A stretch of 64,000 nt of DNA, taken from Halobacillus andaensis (GTDB lineage Bacteria > Bacillota > Bacilli > Bacillales > Halobacillaceae). Both the position numbers and the translations under genes were made by a program. The DNA lies in the NCBI RefSeq assembly GCF_014636475.1, contig NZ_BMEL01000001.1, positions 496,001 through 560,000 of the forward strand. The letters are read 5' to 3'. The notes below the pieces were generated by a model that searched no databases, was not told the origin of the DNA, and worked only from the letters and a program-made list of their open reading frames with translations. Shown piece by piece: positions 1 to 8,526 of the stretch; the stretch's first letter is position 1; each line of letters opens with the position of its first letter.

Positions 1-1
1 T

Positions 2-283
2 TCCGTAGCATTTAAAGAACCGGCTATTGCGGTAGATACTCATGTGGAGCGAGTCTCTAAAAGGCTCGGTATATGCCGTTATAAAGATTCTGTACTTGAA
101 GTAGAAAAAACGCTGATGCGGAAGATCCCAAAAGAAGAGTGGAGTGACACGCATCATCGAATGATTTTTTTTGGACGGTATCATTGCAAAGCCAAGAATC
201 CGAACTGTCCTGAATGCCCACTGCTTTTTTTATGTAGAGAAGGACAGAAGAGAAAGCGTAAAGAGGAAAAATTAATGCAGTAA
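2..283 (+). CDS. nth: Endonuclease III, C-terminal part (cut by window start)
   Basis: This is the C-terminal ~93 residues of the base-excision repair DNA glycosylase/AP lyase that removes oxidised pyrimidines. The frame is open from base 2. It begins around the catalytic-region motif AVDTHVERVSKRLG, where the Asp is the conserved catalytic aspartate of the family. It ends with the four-cysteine [4Fe-4S] signature C-x6-C-x2-C-x5-C, seen as CKAKNPNCPECPLLFLC. The tail is Lys/Arg rich. The true start lies outside the window. It converges on ponA and shares a bidirectional terminator with it. In B. subtilis nth and ponA are also close neighbours (established order). Confidence 0.95.
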   Translation, partial: SVAFKEPAIAVDTHVERVSKRLGICRYKDSVLEVEKTLMRKIPKEEWSDTHHRMIFFGRYHCKAKNPNCPECPLLFLCREGQKRKRKEEKLMQ

Positions 284-318
284 AAAACTCCAAGTCCGTG
301 AGGGTCTTGGAGTTTTTT
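282..318. terminator. Bidirectional intrinsic terminator between nth and ponA
   Basis: Thirteen-base arms (282-294 and 306-318) read AAAAAACTCCAAG and CTTGGAGTTTTTT with an 11-nt loop. The A-run and T-run make it usable from both strands, serving nth (+) and ponA (-). Confidence 0.9.
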
Positions 319-323
319 CTTCA

Positions 324-2987
324 TTATTCCTCGTCTTCTGACTCATCAGTTTCCTCTGATGAATCCTCTTCTTCAGTAGTATCTTCCTCACCAGACTCTG
401 ACTCTGGTGATTCGTCTGTTTCTTCAGTATCTTCTTCTTCGGTAGGAGAGCTTTCTTCTTCATTATCCCCGTTTCCGTTATTTCCATTATTATCATCATT
501 GTTGCCATTTCCATTGTTTTCTTCTTCGGTATCTTCTTCAGACTCACCTTCATCATTAGATCCGTCTTCAGCACCTGATTCGCTGTTTTCGTCAGATTCT
601 TCCTCAGTTTCTTCTTCGGTATCTTCGTCAGATTGCTCTTCAGTGTCTTCAGACTCTTCTTCACCGCCTGGAACTGTAACACTGGCCGTTTGAGGATCGC
701 TTTCTTCAGCTTCACCATCATCACTTACGGCGACTACGGTAAACTCATACGTAGAACCTGGTTGAATCTGAGAAATTTCCATACTGCGGCTCTGTGTAGT
801 CGTCAGTTCTCTAGCATCCCCGCCATCTGTAGCTACGGATACTTCAAACGTAACATCGTCAGCATCTTCATAACTCCACTCTAAATCAATAGCCTCTGTA
901 TCTTCGTTGTAGTTGGCTGATAATCCTTCGACAGCATCCATCTTATCAAATTGTTCGGAGGTTTCAGTCGGTTTGTTATCGACATGGAATAACTCACTTA
1001 CGATTTGACTTTCAGGAGTATAGTCACTAGGAAGTTCTGCCGGGCGAGATCCGTCTTCAACATCAACCCATTCGACCGAATCTGGTCTCTGGAAGTCTTC
1101 GGGTTCATTGCCTTCAGAAATATGTCCCATAACGGATTTAAACAATTGCCGCGGAATTTGTTGAGAGCTGTCAGACAAGTTTACGTTATTATCACTATAC
1201 CCAGTCCATATCGATACGGAATAGTCAGTCGTATAACCACTAAACCAAACGTCAGGTACAATGGCCTCGCCATCACTGGTTTCGCGGTTGGTAGTTCCAG
1301 TTTTACCTGCCACCGGCAGTCCTGGAATGTTTGCTGCAGTACCTGTACCGTCGCTCATTACAGATTCAAGCATAGAAGTGATCATATAAGCTGTGTAGTC
1401 GCTCATAGCTGATTTTGATTCTGGCTTTAAATCGGTGGTCTGTCCGTCAGTTGATTCTACTTTACGGACGGTATGAGGTTCGTTATACACCCCATCATTA
1501 CCAAAGGCTGCATAAGCGCCACTCATCTGAACAGGGTTGGTTAGCACGCCGCCTCCAATAGCATCAGAAAGATTCATGGTATCATCTTCAAACTTGAAAC
1601 CTAAACCTTCAACAAAAGGTTTGGCATTCTCAATTCCTGTTTCTTCCAGCATTTTGATAGCCGGGATATTGAGTGAACGACTTAGAGCGTATCTCATACT
1701 GACCCAACCTCTAAATTCACCATCATAGTTATTAGGCTGCCATCCATTAATATCAATTTCTTCATCGTTGATTTGGTGATACGTAGATAGCTTTTCATTT
1801 TCAATTGCCGGTCCGAAAGCTGTTATAGGCTTAAAAGTTGAACCTGGCTGACGATTAATATCCGTGGCAAAATTGTAATTTCCCTTTGTATAATTTCGCC
1901 CACCGCCAATAGCTCGAATGGCTCCTGATTTTGTATCTGTTACTGCAATTCCAGATTGCAGGTCTTCATCCGGCCATTGGACCGATTCATCGCTTAATAC
2001 TTGTTCTACATATTCTTGAGCATCAGGATCAATTGTTGTATAGATGTTAAGTCCATCTTCGTAAATATTGGCATCATCCATTTTTGCGCTCACTTCTTTT
2101 TCAACTTGATCGATAAATGCGCGATATGGTGTGCTTTCCTCTTCTGTATCCTCTACAATCATATCTTCTACGTTCGTTTGTTTTGCTTCTTCTGCTTCTT
2201 CTTCAGTGATCTTGTTGTGCTGAACCATTAAGTTAAGCACCGTGTTCATCCGTTTTTGTGCTAAATCAGGATTTTCATAAGGATCATAGCCGGATGGTCT
2301 CTGTGGCAGACCGGCCAGCAAAGCTGATTCTGGCAAGGTTAACTCGTTTAAATCTTCTTTACCAAAGTAGGTATCAGCAGCTTCAACGATTCCGTAAGCC
2401 CCTTGGCCGTAATAAATTTTGTTTAAATACATCTCTAAAATAGATTCTTTAGAATACTGCTGGTCTAATTTAATCGCTAAAAATTGCTCCTGTACTTTTC
2501 GTTCTAACGTTTTATCGCTTGTTAAGTAAGAACGCTTAACGACTTGCTGTGTAATGGTGCTTGCACCTTCTGACCCAAAACCGTTTGTGACATTGGAAAG
2601 AACGGCTGCTCCAATCCTTCTAGGATCAATACCAAAATGATCAAAGAAACGGACATCTTCCGTAGCTAAAACAGCATCAACTGTTTGAGAGGGAAGGTCA
2701 TTATAACTCACTCTCGTCCGCCGCTCATCTCCAGCTACATCCGTTATTAAGTTATCGTCTTTATCATAAATTTTAGAAGAAAAAGGATCAGATAATTGCG
2801 CTTCATCTAAAGCAGGTGCCTTAGCGATGTAGTAGGCGAATAAAGCACCTACAGCCAACATAAGAACGATTCCAATCGTTAATAACGTCATAAAAATCGA
2901 TTTAACAGATGGGCGTTTACGGCCTTTTGACTTTTTCGTATTAAGTTGCTTTCTTCTTGCTGATCTCGACTGACTTTCATTGGCCAT
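324..2987 (-). CDS. ponA: Class A penicillin-binding protein 1A/1B (PonA)
   Basis: Bifunctional peptidoglycan synthase, 887 aa. A short basic cytoplasmic tail precedes one membrane segment (~30-53). The GT51 glycosyltransferase domain follows, with the catalytic-Glu motif EDVRFFDHFGID (~110-121) and GASTITQQ (141-148). The transpeptidase domain has STFK (Ser383), SRSLN (SxN, ~438-440) and KTGTT (562-566). After it comes a fibronectin type III-like domain (~690-775) and a C-terminal tail of ~110 residues made almost only of Glu, Asp, Ser, Thr, Gly and Asn. That tail is far more acidic than in B. subtilis PonA and fits a wall protein exposed to high salt (inference). The gene lies 16 nt downstream of recU, the usual recU-ponA operon. 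The start is preceded by a good GGAGG-like site. Confidence 0.97.
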   Translation of the reverse strand: MANESQSRSARRKQLNTKKSKGRKRPSVKSIFMTLLTIGIVLMLAVGALFAYYIAKAPALDEAQLSDPFSSKIYDKDDNLITDVAGDERRTRVSYNDLPSQTVDAVLATEDVRFFDHFGIDPRRIGAAVLSNVTNGFGSEGASTITQQVVKRSYLTSDKTLERKVQEQFLAIKLDQQYSKESILEMYLNKIYYGQGAYGIVEAADTYFGKEDLNELTLPESALLAGLPQRPSGYDPYENPDLAQKRMNTVLNLMVQHNKITEEEAEEAKQTNVEDMIVEDTEEESTPYRAFIDQVEKEVSAKMDDANIYEDGLNIYTTIDPDAQEYVEQVLSDESVQWPDEDLQSGIAVTDTKSGAIRAIGGGRNYTKGNYNFATDINRQPGSTFKPITAFGPAIENEKLSTYHQINDEEIDINGWQPNNYDGEFRGWVSMRYALSRSLNIPAIKMLEETGIENAKPFVEGLGFKFEDDTMNLSDAIGGGVLTNPVQMSGAYAAFGNDGVYNEPHTVRKVESTDGQTTDLKPESKSAMSDYTAYMITSMLESVMSDGTGTAANIPGLPVAGKTGTTNRETSDGEAIVPDVWFSGYTTDYSVSIWTGYSDNNVNLSDSSQQIPRQLFKSVMGHISEGNEPEDFQRPDSVEWVDVEDGSRPAELPSDYTPESQIVSELFHVDNKPTETSEQFDKMDAVEGLSANYNEDTEAIDLEWSYEDADDVTFEVSVATDGGDARELTTTQSRSMEISQIQPGSTYEFTVVAVSDDGEAEESDPQTASVTVPGGEEESEDTEEQSDEDTEEETEEESDENSESGAEDGSNDEGESEEDTEEENNGNGNNDDNNGNNGNGDNEEESSPTEEEDTEETDESPESESGEEDTTEEEDSSEETDESEDEE

Positions 2988-3003
2988 GTCGTCATTCCTC
3001 CAT

Positions 3004-3588
3004 TCAAAAATAGAGCTTATCTATAGCTTTGGCGTAATCGACTCTTGCTTGAAAATGAAAATCAAGGACTATTCCTATTTCTTTAATATCAAGATAAGGT
3101 ATCGATTTTCGACCGCCATTTAATTGACCTTCCCAGTAAGAAAACAAATTCTCTGCAGGGAAAAGATAGGTTTCATCATGCACAGTAAATTTAACAATAA
3201 GAAAACAAATTCCACCGTGTTGATGACAATCCTTCATATGGTCAATTTGATGCTGATGGATGTTACTCAAAGGAAATGATGTTTTATTTTTTGTCTCCTT
3301 TGCTTCAAAATCCACGTAACGTCCTCGATAAACTCCGTTAAAATCAGTTGTGGAAGCTTGTTTAAAATAAGCTTCCTTGATAACAGCCGCACTTCGCTTA
3401 GGGTAATGGACATCAACGATTTGAATTGGTGTGGGCTTCTTATGGATATTTGCAATGTTTGCGATGCGGTAATATTCATTAGTTGCAGCTATGTCATCCT
3501 CTAAAGTCATCCCCCTATTGCTAAAATCGGGTTTGTTTCTAGTATACGAAGTTCGGGCAGGGGACTTTTTCCCGTTTGGGTAATTCAC
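3004..3588 (-). CDS. recU: Holliday junction resolvase RecU
   Basis: RecU resolves Holliday junctions and modulates RecA in Firmicutes. Family hallmarks seen: SNRGMTLEDDI near the N-terminus; the long conserved block KKPTPIQIVDVHYPKRSAA; and the metal-binding nuclease core TDFNGVYRGRYVDFEAKETKN with Asp, Glu and Lys residues; it ends in LYF like B. subtilis RecU. The GTG at 3588 is chosen because the AGGAGGG site lies about 8 nt before it, while the in-frame ATG at 3594 is only 1-2 nt from that site. Length is about 194 aa, close to the ~200 usual. It is transcribed with ponA. Confidence 0.95.
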   Translation of the reverse strand: MNYPNGKKSPARTSYTRNKPDFSNRGMTLEDDIAATNEYYRIANIANIHKKPTPIQIVDVHYPKRSAAVIKEAYFKQASTTDFNGVYRGRYVDFEAKETKNKTSFPLSNIHQHQIDHMKDCHQHGGICFLIVKFTVHDETYLFPAENLFSYWEGQLNGGRKSIPYLDIKEIGIVLDFHFQARVDYAKAIDKLYF

Positions 3589-3830
3589 AAACATTCCCTC
3601 CTAACATCATGAACGTATCATAACAAAAAAAGAGGTGTTCGTGTTAAAAAAATTCCTCCTCTAACTACAATTAATTAACGAACGAAACCCGCAAAAGGTT
3701 TCATCTAATTATACGACGTGAAACATGATACGACAAATTATAATCATGCAGGTCCAGAGAGAAAAAGTAAAAAAATCCACTATACATTATTTCGATTCTC
3801 AATAATTTTTTAAGGGTAGGTTGTTTTAAA

Positions 3831-3862
3831 AAAAACGCTGCTCAAATAGCAGCGTTTTTTTA
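3831..3862 (-). terminator. Intrinsic terminator of sspM
   Basis: Hairpin ACGCTGCT / AGCAGCGT (3835-3842 and 3848-3855) with A- and T-runs on both sides. It lies 8 nt past the sspM stop on the - strand. Confidence 0.85.
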
Positions 3863-3869
3863 GAATGTT

Positions 3870-3965
3870 TTACGTTGAAGGCCTGTTCTCACCTGCTAAT
3901 TTAGGGTTATCCGTTTTAGCGGGGGTTGGCTTCTTCTTTTGTGTTTTCTTTTGCTCTTTACCCAT
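3870..3965 (-). CDS. sspM: Small acid-soluble spore protein SspM-like
   Basis: A 31-residue, Lys-rich peptide. It starts MGKEQKKTQKKK and ends in LAGENRPST, closely like the GGPNRPST end of B. subtilis SspM, a minor small acid-soluble protein made late in the forespore. An excellent ribosome site (AAGGAGGTG) lies 6 nt before the ATG, which decides the start; the longer open frame upstream to 4079 has no such site. An own terminator follows. It is divergent from the gene at 4093. The location beside recU matches the B. subtilis ponA-recU-ypp region. It implies a spore-forming host. Confidence 0.8.
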   Translation of the reverse strand: MGKEQKKTQKKKPTPAKTDNPKLAGENRPST

Positions 3966-4092
3966 GATGGACACCTCCTTAATCTGTAAGATGTCTTTCT
4001 TTGTTGCATTAATTCTAGTTTTGTCATCCTTAAAGGAGTTATACAAAAGATCCAGAATTATCATAGCAAGAGCTTTCATAGGAGGAGATTAT

Positions 4093-4359
4093 ATGAGTAA
4101 AGATCAATCGGTTTCCCGTGTTACTTATGAGCGTCAATTTGTTCAGCTGAAAGAAAAGTTTGAACTGCTTGAAAAGCGTTTATCATTAAAAGCGGACGAA
4201 ATTGTTTTTACGATGGCTGTTTCACACCGTAAAGAAATTGATCAGCTCAAAGAAGAAGTCATACATTTAAGAGAACAAATAAAGGACGTAAAAAAAACAC
4301 AAAAATCTGGATACAAAAGAAATCTTCATTTATCCTCTCGAAAAAAGTCAGTCGGATAA
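4093..4359 (+). CDS. Small coiled-coil protein of unknown function
   Basis: 88 residues starting MSKDQSVSRVTYERQ, after a GGAGGAG site 6-7 nt upstream of ATG 4093. The open frame runs back to 3865, but that part is antisense to sspM and has no ribosome site, so it is rejected. Residues ~15-70 show heptad-like Leu/Lys/Glu spacing typical of a coiled coil, and the C-terminus is basic. I do not recognise the family with certainty. The position corresponds to yppD in B. subtilis (recU side of yppE), but no motif confirms that. It is probably co-transcribed with the YppE gene 57 nt downstream. Confidence 0.7.
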   Translation: MSKDQSVSRVTYERQFVQLKEKFELLEKRLSLKADEIVFTMAVSHRKEIDQLKEEVIHLREQIKDVKKTQKSGYKRNLHLSSRKKSVG

Positions 4360-4416
4360 TTTTTGCTTATACAGCGTTAAGAATGATAAGGTAGGAGAAA
4401 AAAGGTATGGTGTTCA

Positions 4417-4788
4417 ATGACGCTACGTGAACTTACGAACGAAATTAAAGAATTAATAGATCAACGTCATAAGATGTTTATTAGCTCGGAAGGTCCTATT
4501 GATAAAAAAGATCATGCATTTTTTAACAAAGTAAAAGAAGAAACGAAGCCGATGTTTGAATTGACACATGATTGGCTGAGAGAAGCTGAGTTCTTCGTTA
4601 AAAACAGGGGGGTAAGTGTCCACCCCAATCAAGTTAAATCGACTCATGAGAACATTGAAATGCTTATTTTGCATAGCTATTACTTAGATGTAGATAAGAA
4701 AAGATTTAAAGAACTTCATCAATCTTCTCATTATGTTCTTGATATGGTTTTAACAGATATTCAAAAGCAAGAACACCCTCCTAGTTAG
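4417..4788 (+). CDS. yppE: YppE family (DUF1798) protein
   Basis: 123 residues, all helical in appearance, resembling the DUF1798/YppE family of small Bacillaceae cytosolic proteins with no known biochemical role. Typical features are the N-terminal MTLRELTNEIKELIDQ helix and the central MFELTHDWLREAEFFV segment followed by VHPNQVKSTHENIEMLILHS. Its place next to recU/ponA matches B. subtilis. The terminator hairpin that follows overlaps its last codons. Confidence 0.85.
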   Translation: MTLRELTNEIKELIDQRHKMFISSEGPIDKKDHAFFNKVKEETKPMFELTHDWLREAEFFVKNRGVSVHPNQVKSTHENIEMLILHSYYLDVDKKRFKELHQSSHYVLDMVLTDIQKQEHPPS

Positions 4789-4803
4789 AGGGTGTTCTTT
4801 TTA
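4771..4803. terminator. Bidirectional terminator between yppE and the RND gene
   Basis: Perfect 10-bp arms GAACACCCTC / GAGGGTGTTC (4771-4780, 4788-4797) followed by a T-run. The left arm overlaps the end of yppE and the right flank touches the stop of the opposing RND gene. Confidence 0.88.
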
Positions 4804-7800
4804 AATTTTATGAGCTCTTTTTCGGATCCGGTCAAGGATCAAATAAAAGGCGGGTATTAAAATGAGCGTTAAAACTGTTGAGAAAAGCAAGCCTGATACG
4901 ATCGATATGGCTAGCGGTTTAAACAACACGTCTCCTGTGAAAATAATTGGTGTTAAGGCAGCAATTGACGTGAGTGAAGTAAGAACGATAGGTCTAATCC
5001 TTGCTCTACCGGCTTCAATAACACTAGTAGCCGTAGATGTATACTGATTTTTATTTTGTTCAATAAATTCAATGAGGATCACGGAGTTTCTAACTACAAT
5101 CCCAGATAGAGAAACAATCCCTAATACCGCTAAAAAGCTCAGAGGTTCATTTGTCACAAACAAACCTATAATGGCTCCTGTAATCGCGATAAAAACCGAG
5201 CTTGTTATAAGAAGCGGCATCGTTAAAGAGTTAAATTGAAGTGCGATTGTCACATAGATAAGGAACAAAACAATCACAAACAGTTTTGATACCTCAACAA
5301 AGAAATCGGATTGAGCATCGGATTGCCCGGTCTCTTTAATTGTGTAGCCTTCTGGCAGATCGTTGCTGATGGCTTCGATCTCATCTTGAGCAGATGAAGT
5401 AAATACAGATTCTTCACCAGTAAGTGGATAGGCTTCAATTGTAATTGTGCGGTCACCGTCGAGGTGTGGAATTACTCCAATTTGCTCGCTTTCACTTTCA
5501 TTAATGATCTCTTCTAAAGTGAATTCATTGGGAGGTGAATCATTTACTGGTTCGCTAACAATGGTGAGCTCACTTAAATTCACTCCATTTTCATTTCCGT
5601 CATCAACGAGCAACTGAACAGGAAGACGTTCATTTCCATCATCAAAAGTCCCAAGAGGTATTCCGGTATTTGCAATTTGCAGTTGTGAAGTAACGGTGTC
5701 TACAGAGATATTATTTTCTGCTAATAACTCACGGTCTGGACTGTATTCCTTTATCGGCTGTAAGGTACCTATATTAAGAGTGACGATTTCTGAATATTCG
5801 AGAGATTCCAGGCGTTCTTTTACGTTCTCAGCCTCTTCAGCTAATGTATCAATATTAGGCCCTTGTAATTTTAGTTCCACGGGCGGGGAAGGGGGAGGAC
5901 CTGATACAATGGTGTCAAGGAATATTTCAGCATTTGTAAATTCATTCCTCAATTGTTCTTCCCAATCACTAATAAATGTAGTAGCGCTAGTTACGTCTCG
6001 ATCCACACGTACGAGCAATTGACCCGTATTCTCTCCTGTTTGAGTGAGCGTTTCGTTAAAAAGGTTTGGTAAGCCGCTTCCAGCATAAATAGCTGTTTCA
6101 GTAACCGTCTCTTCATTTTCTACGATCATGTCTTCCATTTCATTTAGCTGAGCTTCTGATTCCTCTAAAGTCGTGCCTTGAGGAAATTTAACCGAAATAG
6201 TCACTTCCGGGCGGTCAGCAGCCGGGAAAAATTCAAAAGGGATCTTAAAGACAAGCAGTGATAACAGTAGACAAACAAGAATCCCAGCTACTCCAGTTCG
6301 AATCGGCTTTTTCGTCACTTTAGGAAGCAATCGGTCTGCATAACTTTTTTCTAATCGGTTGAAAAACTTTCCGAGCAATCCAACTTTAGCAGGTCCTTCT
6401 TTCTTCGCTCGAGCGCGTCTGGCATATTGAACAGTAGGAATTAGGGTAAGTGCTATAAAGGTAGAGGCAAGCACCGTAAAGATCAATACACTAGGTAATG
6501 CCCGAATAAATTCCCCATTCGTCCCAGAAATGAAAGTAAGCGGAAAAAAGCTAAATACGATCATTAGTGTGGATGTAATGATTGATTTTCGTACTTCTCT
6601 TATTCCGTTTATCGTACCTTCTAAAGGAGAGTCGCCTAACTGGAACCTCCGTTGAATGTTATCATTCACCACTATAGCGTCATCAACAAGAATACCTATC
6701 GCAATAATAATCCCAATCACCGAAATTTGGTTAAGGTCGACTCCTATATAAGGAAGGGGAATCAAACCGATTAAAATGGATATGGGAATCGCGACGGCCA
6801 CTAATATCGCGGATGATAATGGTAATCCCAGGATCATAATAAAGATAACTGCAAATAAAGAAATAGCAAAAGAGGTAACTAAGTTGGTGTATACTTCATC
6901 GATAACTGTGCTTTGGGTATAGAATTGCTCAACCGTTACGGAAGAAGGCAGATCATTCGAAAGACTTTCTACTTCACCAGTAATGTCTTCTTGTAAAGCT
7001 GAGATGTTAACCCCTTTTTCAGCAAGAACGGTCATCGTTAAAGCACTCTGCTCCTCAACAGAAATGAGATCTTCCACACTCTCATTCTCAATGCTAATCT
7101 CCCCAATATCCCCAAAAGTAACAGGGTCTCCGTTTTCATCAGTTGAAACGGCCAGATTCTCGTATTGAGAAAGTTCATTATATTTCTCAAAAGTTAATTG
7201 ATAGATGGTGTTGTTTTCTTCTTCAGTACCAATGGCAGCCGGGGAAAGTTCCTGCTCAATAGCTCCCAGTACTTGATTTGGTGTAACTTGATATTCTTCT
7301 AACGCTTCATTGTTTATAGAGAAGGTTACTCGTTGTTCAGGTAACCCTTTAAATTCAATGGAGTCCACACCATTTAAGGATGATAGCTTTTCCTCCCATT
7401 CATCGATCGTACCCCTTAGTTCATAAAGATCTTCAGGAGAGTCAGCGAGCAGGTGATAAGCGGCGACAGCGGAAGAAGCCTGGGCTTGGCTGACGTCAGG
7501 AGATTCAGCTTGTTCAGGGAACGTACTAGAGACATCTGAAGCTACTTGTTGAATTTGACTGTTAACGGTGTCAGAGTCTGTACTTCCATCCAAAGTAGCT
7601 GTAATGGTGCCAAATCCGGTAGTAGAATTTGACGTAATCTCTTCTATTCCGTCTACATCTAGCAATTCTTCTTCAAGTGGGTTTATAACTGCACGTTCTA
7701 CTTCTTCTGGCGATGCACCAGGGTAAGCAGTAGATATGGTGGCTACGTCTACACTAATCTCAGGAATTTCACGTTTAGGTAATTGAAAATATGTAAATAT

Positions 7801-7866
7801 TCCTGTGAAAATGAGAATGATAACAAGAACCCATACCATTTTTTTGTAATTAATCAGCTTTCTCAT
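4801..7866 (-). CDS. RND-superfamily efflux permease (AcrB/SwrC type)
   Basis: 1021-residue proton-driven RND transporter with the duplicated plan of the family: a first membrane helix (~10-28), a large extracytoplasmic loop (~30-325), a helix bundle, a second loop (~545-830) and a final bundle. Helix 4 carries the proton-relay pair Asp395-Asp396 in GILVDDAIVV. The start follows a GGAGG site. No membrane-fusion or outer-membrane partner is adjacent, as expected in a Gram-positive. The extracytoplasmic loops are rich in Glu and Asp. Substrate cannot be told; related B. subtilis SwrC exports surfactin-like lipids. A palindromic operator overlaps the promoter, which suggests repressor control. 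Confidence 0.9.
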   Translation of the reverse strand: MRKLINYKKMVWVLVIILIFTGIFTYFQLPKREIPEISVDVATISTAYPGASPEEVERAVINPLEEELLDVDGIEEITSNSTTGFGTITATLDGSTDSDTVNSQIQQVASDVSSTFPEQAESPDVSQAQASSAVAAYHLLADSPEDLYELRGTIDEWEEKLSSLNGVDSIEFKGLPEQRVTFSINNEALEEYQVTPNQVLGAIEQELSPAAIGTEEENNTIYQLTFEKYNELSQYENLAVSTDENGDPVTFGDIGEISIENESVEDLISVEEQSALTMTVLAEKGVNISALQEDITGEVESLSNDLPSSVTVEQFYTQSTVIDEVYTNLVTSFAISLFAVIFIMILGLPLSSAILVAVAIPISILIGLIPLPYIGVDLNQISVIGIIIAIGILVDDAIVVNDNIQRRFQLGDSPLEGTINGIREVRKSIITSTLMIVFSFFPLTFISGTNGEFIRALPSVLIFTVLASTFIALTLIPTVQYARRARAKKEGPAKVGLLGKFFNRLEKSYADRLLPKVTKKPIRTGVAGILVCLLLSLLVFKIPFEFFPAADRPEVTISVKFPQGTTLEESEAQLNEMEDMIVENEETVTETAIYAGSGLPNLFNETLTQTGENTGQLLVRVDRDVTSATTFISDWEEQLRNEFTNAEIFLDTIVSGPPPSPPVELKLQGPNIDTLAEEAENVKERLESLEYSEIVTLNIGTLQPIKEYSPDRELLAENNISVDTVTSQLQIANTGIPLGTFDDGNERLPVQLLVDDGNENGVNLSELTIVSEPVNDSPPNEFTLEEIINESESEQIGVIPHLDGDRTITIEAYPLTGEESVFTSSAQDEIEAISNDLPEGYTIKETGQSDAQSDFFVEVSKLFVIVLFLIYVTIALQFNSLTMPLLITSSVFIAITGAIIGLFVTNEPLSFLAVLGIVSLSGIVVRNSVILIEFIEQNKNQYTSTATSVIEAGRARIRPIVLTSLTSIAALTPIIFTGDVLFKPLAISIVSGLLFSTVLTLILIPAFYLILDRIRKRAHKI

Positions 7867-7888
7867 TTTTAACCTCCACCTTTAAGTA

Positions 7889-7935
7889 TAAAAAGTATAA
7901 GTACAGTATAAACTTTTTCTTGACACTTGTGTCAA
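7889..7935 (-). promoter_or_regulatory. Promoter and palindromic operator of the RND gene
   Basis: Read on the - strand, TTGACA at 7935-7930 is a consensus -35 and is the left part of the inverted repeat TTGACAC-AA-GTGTCAA (7920-7935). TATACT-like -10 sequences follow 18-19 nt later. On the + strand the -10 region shows three copies of AGTATA (between ~7885 and 7910). A TetR- or MarR-type repressor binding over the -35 is a reasonable inference; no regulator gene is adjacent. Confidence 0.55.
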
Positions 7936-7981
7936 AAATAAAGTTCTCAATGTGCTAACTTTTCCAACAAAGTGAAAACGC

Positions 7982-8010
7982 TTTACAATAACGGAATAAT
8001 CTTTTATAAT
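7982..8010 (+). promoter_or_regulatory. Sigma-A promoter of cdd
   Basis: TTTACA (7982-7987) and TATAAT (8005-8010) with a 17-nt spacer, about 28 nt before the cdd start. Confidence 0.75.
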
Positions 8011-8038
8011 TATTTTCCCAATAAAGGGGGAGAAAATA

Positions 8039-8446
8039 ATGAATAAGCAAAATTTAATTGATGAAGCAAAGAAAATTAGAGAGAAAGCTTACACACCTTA
8101 TTCTAAGTTTAATGTAGGGGCGGCGCTCCTTACGAAAGACGGTACCTTATACACGGGGTGTAATATAGAAAATGCCGCCTATCCAGTTACTTGCTGCGCT
8201 GAAAGAGTAGCTATTTTTAAAGCTATTTCTGATGGCCATCACGAATTTAGTGAAATCGCGGTCGTAGCAGATACAGAGCGGCCGGTGCCGCCATGTGGAT
8301 CATGCAGACAAGTAATGAGCGAGTTCTTTGATCCTGAGTTAAATATTTATTTAACGAATTTAAATGGAGCATTAAAAACCGTGAAGATGTCTGAACTTTT
8401 ACCTTTCTCATTTTCACCTGACGATCTAACAAAAGAAGAAAATTAG
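8039..8446 (+). CDS. cdd: Cytidine deaminase
   Basis: 135-residue zinc enzyme that deaminates cytidine and deoxycytidine to uridine and deoxyuridine for pyrimidine salvage. It is the short homotetrameric type. Zinc ligands are the Cys of CAERVA (with the catalytic Glu) and both Cys of PPCGSCRQ; substrate-contacting FNVGAALLT and NIENAAY are present. A strong GGGGGAG site precedes the ATG. It is a single-gene unit here with its own promoter and a hairpin terminator. In B. subtilis cdd lies elsewhere, near era, so the position is different. Confidence 0.97.
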   Translation: MNKQNLIDEAKKIREKAYTPYSKFNVGAALLTKDGTLYTGCNIENAAYPVTCCAERVAIFKAISDGHHEFSEIAVVADTERPVPPCGSCRQVMSEFFDPELNIYLTNLNGALKTVKMSELLPFSFSPDDLTKEEN

Positions 8447-8450
8447 TGAG

Positions 8451-8480
8451 TGGCTGCCGACAGTAGGCAGCCATTTCTTG
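8451..8480 (+). terminator. Probable terminator of cdd
   Basis: Eight-bp arms TGGCTGCC / GGCAGCCA (8451-8458, 8466-8473) with a short, imperfect T-tract. Confidence 0.65.
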
Positions 8481-8526
8481 TATAATTTAAAGTGTTCAAA
8501 AGCATAGGGCGTGAAGGGAGACACTT

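Noticed and set aside
298-693. 131-aa Ser-rich frame on the + strand
   Set aside because: Antisense to the acidic Glu/Asp/Ser tail of ponA, which gives a long stop-free shadow.
3865-4092. 76-residue N-terminal extension of the 4093 gene
   Set aside because: Antisense to sspM, no ribosome site, whereas ATG 4093 has GGAGGAG.
7972-7986. CcpA (cre) site at the cdd promoter, TGAAAACGCTTTAC
   Set aside because: The last two positions deviate from the consensus and the palindrome is incomplete; too weak to annotate.
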